Assembly (NCBI GenBank): GCA_017613855.1
Contig: JAGACY010000284.1
Coordinates: 1 to 12,750, forward strand
Length of the DNA stretch: 12,750 nt
Reading direction: 5' to 3'
From: Pseudomonadota bacterium
GTDB taxonomy: Bacteria; Myxococcota; Bradymonadia; UBA4248
The notes beneath the pieces were generated by a model. It was not told the origin of the DNA. It saw only the letters and a program-made list of their open reading frames with translations, and did not search any database. Shown in pieces: positions 1-5,585 of the stretch. Each line of letters starts with the position of its first letter. Within the stretch, counting starts at the first letter, position 1. Made by a program: the position numbers and the translations under genes.

Positions 1-183
1 TACGAAGTGCTTTTTCTGTGTATTCAGTACATCGGGAGCTGTTTTGATATGTGAATTGGAAACCACAATAGAAAGCACACTATTTTTTATATGTGTTGCA
101 ATACTCAGGTCATTTTCAGGTTCATCGGGAGTAATGTCAGAATAGATCACCCAATTTTTCACATGTTGGGCTTTCTCACCCAA
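1..183 (-). other. Open continuation of the lipoprotein frame beyond its TGA (gene remnant or read-through part)
   Basis: Reading leftward past the TGA at 184-186, the same frame stays open for 61 codons to the window edge. The peptide looks protein-like: it starts LGEKAQHVKNWVIYSD and continues with alternating hydrophobic residues. This suggests the original gene was longer and the TGA is a nonsense change, for example TGG to TGA, which would read YIKSWLGEK. Alternatives are chance openness, read-through or a sequencing error. The continuation leaves the window, so its true end is unknown. Confidence 0.45.
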
Positions 184-615
184 TCAGCTTTTGATGTACT
201 CAGCTCCCTTAATTTCGTCGGCTACAGTGATGTGCATCACAGCTTTGCCGGCGTGAAGATATGCCACAAAATCAAAGTGTCCATTCGGATCCAGTCCCAT
301 CACAGGGGCCTGAGCTTCATAATATTTCAGTAGTCGTTCTAAATCTTCGGATAATTCGTGCCCGAAAAAATCATGCAGCATGTCGAGATATTCCAACATA
401 CCATTGCTGTGAATATCGCGCTTGCGCTGGGTTGCAATGACGAGTGCGGCATCCTCCGGCACAAAAGCCAAAAGCGGATTGGGCGTATCTACCTGCCAGG
501 GGGTGATGGTGTCGACGACCACATCATTTGCGGTTTGCGGTTGGGAATGTGAGCAGCCGCATATCATCAAAATGCTCAAAAATGCTAAGATATAAACCAA
601 TCGGATATGTTTCAT
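184..615 (-). CDS. Small lipoprotein of unknown function, probably truncated by an in-frame TGA
   Basis: The 143-aa product begins MKHIRLVYILAFLSILMICGC, a lipoprotein signal peptide with lipobox I-C-G-C and predicted lipidated Cys21. The start at 615 is chosen over an upstream ATG at 666 because AGAAGGAA lies about 7 bases before it and the signal peptide starts there. The mature part has a strand-like segment LLAFVPEDAALVIAT (about residues 44-58), an amphipathic helical stretch, then GLDPNGHFDFVAYLHAGK. I do not recognise the family. The layout (a hydrophobic strand after a P-x-D-A motif, then GLD and a second sheet) loosely resembles the exported protein at the right end of the window. 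The gene is divergent from the VIT/vWA lipoprotein with 256 bases between the start codons. It ends at TGA, whereas the other complete genes here end at TAA, and the frame continues open beyond it. Confidence 0.75.
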   Translation of the reverse strand: MKHIRLVYILAFLSILMICGCSHSQPQTANDVVVDTITPWQVDTPNPLLAFVPEDAALVIATQRKRDIHSNGMLEYLDMLHDFFGHELSEDLERLLKYYEAQAPVMGLDPNGHFDFVAYLHAGKAVMHITVADEIKGAEYIKS

Positions 616-705
616 TCTGAGTTTCCTTCTTCTGGTCGAATCCACACTTAATACATTTGTGCGCAATTTGTTGCTTCACCCGAGTAGTGTTCATAATTTG
701 GGGCT

Positions 706-717
706 TTGCAATTGCAA
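706..717. promoter_or_regulatory. Perfect 12-bp palindrome in the divergent intergenic region
   Basis: TTGCAATTGCAA is a perfect palindrome lying between two divergent starts (615 leftward, 872 rightward). Its size and position fit a dimeric repressor or activator site. That is only an inference, since no convincing -35/-10 pair could be fixed beside it and a 12-bp AT-rich palindrome can occur by chance. Nothing else in the 256-base gap is well supported. Confidence 0.2.
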
Positions 718-871
718 TAACTACCTCAGTCGGTCCATACAGTTGATACCTCAGTTTGTCAATATGCCCCTTATTCGAATGGCTCCATTGAGCAGTATAA
801 ATCCCGATTGTGTCGACAAGTCGTATGGTATATCTTAAACAAAGTTCGTCGTTTTTAGATTGGAGGTCATT

Positions 872-3800
872 ATGCAATGTCGAGAATTGGGATGTTATCG
901 TCGTTTAGGTGTTTTATGCGCAGTTTGTGCTGTTCTGGCGGTCGGCTGTAATCACAAAGCACCGCCACAACCCTCGGAGCCTCAGGCTCCGGGTCAGGAA
1001 ACACCGGCCCCGAGCCAGGAAACACCGACTACACTGGCACAGGACAACTCTGACAAATGCCATCCCGCAGGCAAGATCATCACTTGCGTCGAAGGTGTCT
1101 GCGATCCGGCAACCGGCGACTGTGTCGAATGCCTGATAGAACCGGACTGCAAAGTCCCCGAAAAGCCGATTTGCAGCGACAAGAAGTGCATCCCATGCGA
1201 TGCGGCTCATGCCTGCGATAACGGCAAATGTGACGTCAATACGGGCAAATGTTCGGAATGCCTGTCTGACGCCGATTGTACGCTGCGCGAGCGCGGCGTG
1301 TGCTGGCAGGGCATTTGCTCTGGATGCGATGCATCGAATTGCTCCCAAACATGCGATGTGCTTACGGGCAAATGCGGGCCTGCTGTGCCGCTGCCATGTC
1401 CCGGCGGCAACTGCGGCGATCCGTCGCCTGCCGGCCCGATTGATCCGGGCACCATCGCCATTGGCAACAATATCGGTATTGTGATTATTAATGTTCGCGA
1501 TCTCACGGTCGATGAAAAACCGACCGAAATAGGCTCCTACAAAGTCGATGCGCGCGTCAATGGCATGTACGCTGTCGTTTCGACCGAATTCACGGTATTC
1601 AATCCGAATATGCGCGTATTCGAAGGCGAACTCGAATTCCCGCTTCCCGAGGATGCCGTCGTTTCGGGCTATGCAATTGACGTGAACGGTGCAATGGTCG
1701 ATGGGCGCGTCGTCGAAAAGGAAAAGGCACGCATCGCCTTCGAAGAAGAGGTAAAACGGGGCATCGATCCCGGTCTGGTCGAACAGATCAAAGGCAATGC
1801 TTATCGCACGCGCATTTACCCGATTCCAGCCCAGGGTTCACGCCGGATCCGCGTCGATTACACGACGCCGCTCACGATTGCCCCCAACGGCGATGCGGCA
1901 TTGGCGCTCCCGATGCCCAAAACCAAACTCGCTCAGCGCGATATTTCGATTTCGGTTGCTTCCGGCATGCCGGCACCCGCTGTCGGTGGTCTGGGTGACA
2001 AGCGCTTTGAATCGGCCGAAGCCGTCTGGCGCGTCGAATCTCACGATACCGACATCACGCCGACTGAAAATGTCCTCGTCGCGATGCCAAATCTTCCCGA
2101 TGTCCTTACGAGCGTCGAACATGACGGTCGCGATATCTTCTTTGCCGCAAGTGTAAAAATTGGCTCAGATGCACAACCTCAGGAATTACCGCCGATGCCG
2201 ACCCAATGGCGCATTGTTTGGGATGCCTCGGGGAGCCGCACTGCTGCTGATATTGCCGAAGCCCGCAAACTCATCGACAGTTTGCCTGAATCTGCCAGCT
2301 ACGAGCTCCACGTTTTCCGCAATGCCCTCGAACCTGCACAAACCTTGAATTCCCGTGCGGAACTCATCGCCGTTCTCGACACGCTCGCCTATGACGGCGG
2401 AACCGATTTTGAGCCGCTCAAAGCCATTGCAAGCCACAAATTCGATGGCACGACGTTATTCTTTACCGACGGCATGGATACGATGAATGGTGCATTGCCT
2501 GAGTTTGGCGCCAATTCGGTTGCCGTGCTCTCGGGCGCAGCACGCGATGTTTCGACCATGCGCCGTATCTGCGGCGGCCGTACGCTCAACCTCGATATCA
2601 CCAATGGTGACGAAGCCGTTCAACAAATTCTTAACCCCCAGCCTGTCGTTTCGGCTTTGAACGGCGCGGGAATCAGCGATGTTCAGGGCATCGGGCTCGC
2701 CGCCTCCGGGCGCGTCACCGTCCTGGGGCGTCTCCAAACGCCCGGCGCACAAGCCAATCTCGTCCTCTCCGACGGACGCCAGATCCCTGTTTCATTTGCA
2801 TCGACCGCCATTCCCGCCGGAAAAACACTCGCCACGGCTTGGGCTACGCGCCGCGTCGATGAACTTTCGCCGCGCGCTGATGATAACCGCGAGGAACTCC
2901 TTGCGCTGGGCCGCCATTTCTCGATTGTCAGTCCCGTTTCGAGTATGATCGTCTTCGAACGACTCGATCAGTGGATCAAATACGACATCGAGCCGCCCGA
3001 AACCCTTACCGAAATGCACGCTCAATGGATGCGCCAGCACAAAACCGAAAGCCAGATTCAATCCGAAGAGCTGTACAAACAAAGAGTGTGGGATTCACGC
3101 CTTACGAACGAGTGGAATGCACGCGTTGCATGGTGGAACGATCCGGTTCCCAAGATCGTAGATAAAACGAAAGGAAGACGAGGCGGCGGATTCCTGGACG
3201 ATCTCTTTGGGGGCAATGAACGGATGGAAGAAGCGGAAATGGCTATGGATGAAGCGGATGATGAACCCATGCGCGAAGCAGCCCCGTCTGCTGCAGCCGG
3301 TTTAGCCCCCATGCCTGAGGCTGCCAAAGCAAAAGCCAGTGCAAAATCTGATGGGTCTGCTCCGCGCCATACCGGAGCCTCCATTACCGTCAAGGCCTGG
3401 GATCCACAAACGCCTTACATTACGGCCATTAAAGATGCTTATACTATCTATAAGACGCCCGAATCGCTCTACGCTGAGTATCTGCGCCAGCGTGCGACCT
3501 ATGCTCAGAGCCCCGCATTCTATCTCGACTGCGCTGGCCTTTTCTTCAAGGAAAATCAACCCAAACTCGCCGTGCGAATCCTCTCGAATCTCTCGGAACT
3601 CAAAATCGACGACGTAGGCATGCTGCGCATCTACGCATGGCGACTGCGCGAAGCCGGTGACTATGATACTGCCATCCTGATTCTGCGCAAAGTCGCCAAA
3701 CTGCGCGGTGACGAAGCCATCAGCTGGCGCGATTTGGCGCTCACCCTCACGATGCGCGGCAAACAAAACATGAACGCCGCCGACATCCAGGAAGCACTCG

Positions 3801-4339
3801 AACTCTTCCACAAAACCGCATTTACAGCCTGGCGGCGCGATGACGCCATGTGGACCGCGCTCATCGCCCTCGAGGAATTCAACGAACTGGTTGCCTGGAC
3901 CAAACGTCAGAACTGGAACGGCGAAGCCCCGAGCATCCCCTACATCGATTCCAAATTCGCCCAAAACCTCGACACCGACCTACGCATCATGATGACCTGG
4001 GACGCCGACAACACCGACATCGACATGCACGTCGTCGAACCGAGCGGCGAAGAAGTCTTTTACGAACACAATCGTTCCCGCACTGGCTCCCTCGTCAGCC
4101 ACGACGTCACCACCGGCTACGGCCCCGAAGAATTCCTCCACAAAATCGCTCCGAAAGGCAAATACGAAGTATTCACCAAGTATTTCGCATCGCACCAGCA
4201 AAGCCTCGTCGGTCCCGCGACAATTACCCTCACGTTTTATACAAACTGGGGGCGTCCAACTCAAAAGAGCGAAACCGTCAGTCTTCGCCTCGACAAGGCA
4301 AAAGACAAGGTTGTTGTTGGTTCTATCAACGTGGAATAA
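872..4339 (+). CDS. Large lipoprotein: Cys-rich head, VIT domain, vWA domain, helical repeats, DUF2135-like tail
   Basis: The product has 1155 residues. The ATG at 872 is preferred over the in-frame TTG at 860 because GGAGG at 862-866 sits 5 bases before it. Residues 1-26 form a lipoprotein signal ending LAVGC with lipid Cys26, followed by a Pro/Gln/Thr linker. Residues 63-181 hold 22 cysteines in repeated DPxTGxC / SDADC motifs. Residues about 200-330 form a VIT domain, ending in RIRVDY. A vWA domain follows with a complete MIDAS: D451-A-S453-G-S455, T511 and D533. Residues about 765-840 are a Gly/Met/Ala-rich linker, and about 850-1010 are helical TPR-like repeats (for example LREAGDYDTAILILRKVAKL). 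Residues about 1035-1150 match DUF2135 (MMTWDADNTDIDMHV and a Gly-Pro-Ala-T-I-T-L strand). VIT-vWA-DUF2135 proteins are usually surface or secreted proteins. Metal-dependent ligand binding is likely, but the partner is unknown. A terminator hairpin lies 72 bases past the stop. Confidence 0.93.
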   Translation: MQCRELGCYRRLGVLCAVCAVLAVGCNHKAPPQPSEPQAPGQETPAPSQETPTTLAQDNSDKCHPAGKIITCVEGVCDPATGDCVECLIEPDCKVPEKPICSDKKCIPCDAAHACDNGKCDVNTGKCSECLSDADCTLRERGVCWQGICSGCDASNCSQTCDVLTGKCGPAVPLPCPGGNCGDPSPAGPIDPGTIAIGNNIGIVIINVRDLTVDEKPTEIGSYKVDARVNGMYAVVSTEFTVFNPNMRVFEGELEFPLPEDAVVSGYAIDVNGAMVDGRVVEKEKARIAFEEEVKRGIDPGLVEQIKGNAYRTRIYPIPAQGSRRIRVDYTTPLTIAPNGDAALALPMPKTKLAQRDISISVASGMPAPAVGGLGDKRFESAEAVWRVESHDTDITPTENVLVAMPNLPDVLTSVEHDGRDIFFAASVKIGSDAQPQELPPMPTQWRIVWDASGSRTAADIAEARKLIDSLPESASYELHVFRNALEPAQTLNSRAELIAVLDTLAYDGGTDFEPLKAIASHKFDGTTLFFTDGMDTMNGALPEFGANSVAVLSGAARDVSTMRRICGGRTLNLDITNGDEAVQQILNPQPVVSALNGAGISDVQGIGLAASGRVTVLGRLQTPGAQANLVLSDGRQIPVSFASTAIPAGKTLATAWATRRVDELSPRADDNREELLALGRHFSIVSPVSSMIVFERLDQWIKYDIEPPETLTEMHAQWMRQHKTESQIQSEELYKQRVWDSRLTNEWNARVAWWNDPVPKIVDKTKGRRGGGFLDDLFGGNERMEEAEMAMDEADDEPMREAAPSAAAGLAPMPEAAKAKASAKSDGSAPRHTGASITVKAWDPQTPYITAIKDAYTIYKTPESLYAEYLRQRATYAQSPAFYLDCAGLFFKENQPKLAVRILSNLSELKIDDVGMLRIYAWRLREAGDYDTAILILRKVAKLRGDEAISWRDLALTLTMRGKQNMNAADIQEALELFHKTAFTAWRRDDAMWTALIALEEFNELVAWTKRQNWNGEAPSIPYIDSKFAQNLDTDLRIMMTWDADNTDIDMHVVEPSGEEVFYEHNRSRTGSLVSHDVTTGYGPEEFLHKIAPKGKYEVFTKYFASHQQSLVGPATITLTFYTNWGRPTQKSETVSLRLDKAKDKVVVGSINVE

Positions 4340-4372
4340 TATATATTAATATCTTTCATATTTGGGGCTCGC

Positions 4373-4400
4373 TTAGTGATGTGTCGCGACACGTCTCTAC
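4373..4400. repeat. Degenerate 28-bp palindrome, GTAGAGACGT family, left copy
   Basis: The two 14-base halves pair with 11 Watson-Crick matches, one G-T wobble and two mismatches, around the perfect core GTGTCGCGACAC. The right half carries the intact arm ACGTCTCTAC, which is the exact reverse complement of the intact arm of the copy at 4683-4710. Confidence 0.65.
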
Positions 4401-4692
4401 AGCTCGCCATCGCGGCTATCGGCGTTGCCGATACGCCGCGTTTTTTTTCGTCGCGATTGGTCTGCGGCCTCTGTCATGGTCGCATGCGTGCTTGCTTTGG
4501 TTAAAACGGGTCATCGTGAAAAGATCAGCTAAAAGTTCACCGTTGTTTATCCATGACTCTGGGTTACAGTACGACAGATGCAAGGCACCGATCAGGGCTT
4601 TCGCATGATCGTGGTTGATAACCTGATTTGGGCGAGCGCGCAGCGCGTTAACCATCGGATGTAAATTAAAAAACATAATTCAGTAGAGACGT
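4391..4692. repeat. 302-bp segment bounded by perfect 10-bp inverted repeats
   Basis: ACGTCTCTAC (4391-4400) and GTAGAGACGT (4683-4692) are exact reverse complements 282 bases apart. Each belongs to a 28-bp degenerate palindrome whose damaged half lies on the outside. The interior holds a terminator-like hairpin and one leftward open frame (4416-4676) with no ribosome binding site. The shape resembles a miniature mobile element, but no target-site duplication was found. Confidence 0.35.
4411..4448 (+). terminator. Intrinsic terminator, also bulged-C palindrome copy A
   Basis: Arms CGCGGC+TATCGGC and GCCGATA+(C)+GCCGCG form a 13-bp stem with a single unpaired C at 4434 and a GTT loop, followed by eight Ts (4441-4448). 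It lies 72 bases after the stop of the VIT/vWA gene and fits its terminator. The same core recurs at 5235-5269, so the terminator appears to be made from a repeated element. Confidence 0.75.
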
Positions 4693-4710
4693 TTCATGGA
4701 ACGACTCAAT
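4683..4710. repeat. Degenerate 28-bp palindrome, GTAGAGACGT family, right copy
   Basis: The halves are centred on CATG at 4695-4698 and pair with 10 Watson-Crick matches, two wobbles and two mismatches. Here the left half is the intact arm (GTAGAGACGT), the mirror image of the copy at 4373-4400. The length is identical, but the central four bases of each half differ. Confidence 0.55.
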
Positions 4711-4768
4711 TCACCAAAGTCCCATAGGGGCAACAGAATATAGCCTCAATAGGGGCGTTTGACATTAG

Positions 4769-4808
4769 CCGGTGGAGAATAACTGCATCGTGGCATATTC
4801 TCCACCGG
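4769..4808. repeat. Perfect 13-bp inverted repeat, 14-base spacer
   Basis: CCGGTGGAGAATA (4769-4781) is the exact reverse complement of TATTCTCCACCGG (4796-4808). No T-run follows on either strand, so it is not a standard terminator. A related degenerate sequence (GCATCGCGGTATGTTCCACA, 4860-4879) resembles the spacer and right arm beginning GCATCGTGGCATATTC at 4785, suggesting a decayed tandem copy. Confidence 0.7.
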
Positions 4809-4897
4809 AATATGGGATAACGGCACCACGGCATATGGAATGTCACCATACAACGAGCCGCATCGCGGTATGTTCCACAGGAATGAATCAATGCAAT

Positions 4898-4928
4898 CTG
4901 ATAATATAAACCAGACTGATAATATAAA
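4898..4928. repeat. 13-bp direct repeat with 18-bp period
   Basis: CTGATAATATAAA occurs at 4898-4910 and again at 4916-4928. This is an AT-rich tandem pair in noncoding sequence. No function can be read from it. Confidence 0.6.
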
Positions 4929-5234
4929 TAAAAATAGGAAATTTAGTCAGCTAGCGACGAACTTGCCGCTCCTGCTCCAGCGTGGGGCTGAAATGGATTC
5001 TAATTAGATGAATTTAGGCCTATCATTTCCCGCTTTATCAAAGAGCGATTCGTCACGCATCAAAATACGTGTTGATCTGCTTAAACCGAGCTGAAATTGC
5101 CATTTTAATGTATATTTAAAGGTAATGGTTCGATTTGTCGTCTGAATGAAATGATCTGTTGGCTTGGAAGTATCAGGATGTCCGATTTGCACGTAGAATC
5201 GTGCGAGGTAGAAGATAAGCCAGTAGATGGGATG

Positions 5235-5269
5235 GGTATGGCTATCGGCGAATGCCGATACGCCATGCC
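5235..5269. repeat. Bulged-C palindrome copy B
   Basis: GGTATGGC+TATCGGC pairs with GCCGATA+(C)+GCCATGCC around the loop GAAT. This is a 15-bp stem including one G-T pair, with a single unpaired C at 5261. Its core is nearly identical to the terminator stem at 4411-4440, including the bulged C after ATA, but no T-run follows. Confidence 0.7.
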
Positions 5270-5295
5270 AGGGGCGGCCAGATAGGGCCGCCCCT
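5270..5295. repeat. GC-rich hairpin AGGGGCGGCC / GGCCGCCCCT
   Basis: A perfect 10-bp stem with loop AGATAG lies directly against copy B on the left and two bases from copy C on the right, so three hairpins stand side by side in about 90 bases. The arm sequence resembles dispersed GGGGC-type palindromes known in many bacteria, from memory only. Confidence 0.7.
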
Positions 5296-5326
5296 ACGCG
5301 CCTATGCCTGACGGCATACGGCGCGT
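5296..5326. repeat. Bulged-C palindrome copy C
   Basis: ACGCGCC+TATGCC pairs with GGCATA+(C)+GGCGCGT around the loop TGAC, a 13-bp stem with one unpaired C at 5319. The inner helix differs in sequence from copies A and B, but the TAT/ATA junction and the bulged C are at the same place. Confidence 0.65.
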
Positions 5327-5504
5327 GTCATTCTTTGGCACCTACGGTGTTGTATCGTGAGCATCCAGGATGCCCATGGATACGCATAGAATACCATCGG
5401 GTCATTCGCCTTGTGTCGCTCCGTTCGTGTGGCACTATGACACGCCTGTGCATCGCAGGTGTACTGGCCCTCTGCCAACATTTTTAAAGAATGCGTCTCA
5501 TAAC

Positions 5505-5533
5505 TTGCGTGTTTTTTCAATTGAGAGTAAAAT
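5505..5533 (+). promoter_or_regulatory. Candidate promoter of the kinase gene
   Basis: TTGCGT (5505-5510), a 17-base spacer and TAAAAT (5528-5533) lie 52 bases before the kinase ATG. The -10 matches five of six consensus bases, and the -35 matches only TTG. A small hairpin GCGCAT-GT-ATGCGC (5552-5565) would sit in the leader just before the ribosome binding site. Confidence 0.4.
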
Positions 5534-5585
5534 GCGAAAGGTTTTTTGTAGGCGCATGTATGCGCGCACGTAAGGAAGGAAAAAC

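Larger units (their letters stand above)
4340..5585. other. Repeat-rich intergenic island without a convincing gene
   Basis: This stretch of about 1.25 kb lies between the VIT/vWA gene and the kinase gene. Its short open frames (the largest is 86 aa, 4416-4676 leftward) lack ribosome binding sites and run through palindromes, so I do not call genes. It contains at least six inverted repeats and two short direct repeats, listed separately, and the kinase promoter and leader at its right end. Segments such as ATAGGGGCAACAGAATATAG (4724-4743) and the GGGGCGGCC hairpin remind me of intergenic repeats seen in unrelated gut and environmental bacteria. That is recollection, not a search result. Confidence 0.7.

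Noticed and set aside
150..186. Selenocysteine insertion at the TGA
   Set aside because: The UUGGG/CCCAA hairpin starts immediately after UGA and has a loop unlike the bacterial SECIS loop. A nonsense mutation is simpler, so this is not called as a selenoprotein.
524..877. 117-aa leftward open frame across the divergent intergenic region
   Set aside because: It overlaps the well-supported start of the small lipoprotein in another frame and the start of the VIT/vWA gene, and the ribosome binding sites of those two genes explain the region better.
3302..3964. 220-aa leftward open frame opposite the VIT/vWA gene
   Set aside because: It is an antisense shadow of a strongly supported coding region, caused by its codon bias.
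4416..4676. 86-aa leftward open frame inside the inverted-repeat segment
   Set aside because: The composition is somewhat protein-like, but there is no ribosome binding site before the ATG, it ends inside the terminator hairpin, and no family is recognisable. It is kept only as part of the repeat finding.
4898..4928. Possible CRISPR or iteron array
   Set aside because: There are only two copies of a 13-bp AT-rich unit, with no spacers of regular length and no replication or Cas gene nearby.
5227..5487. 86-aa rightward open frame upstream of the kinase
   Set aside because: It is translated straight through three hairpins, has no ribosome binding site, and its composition follows the repeats.
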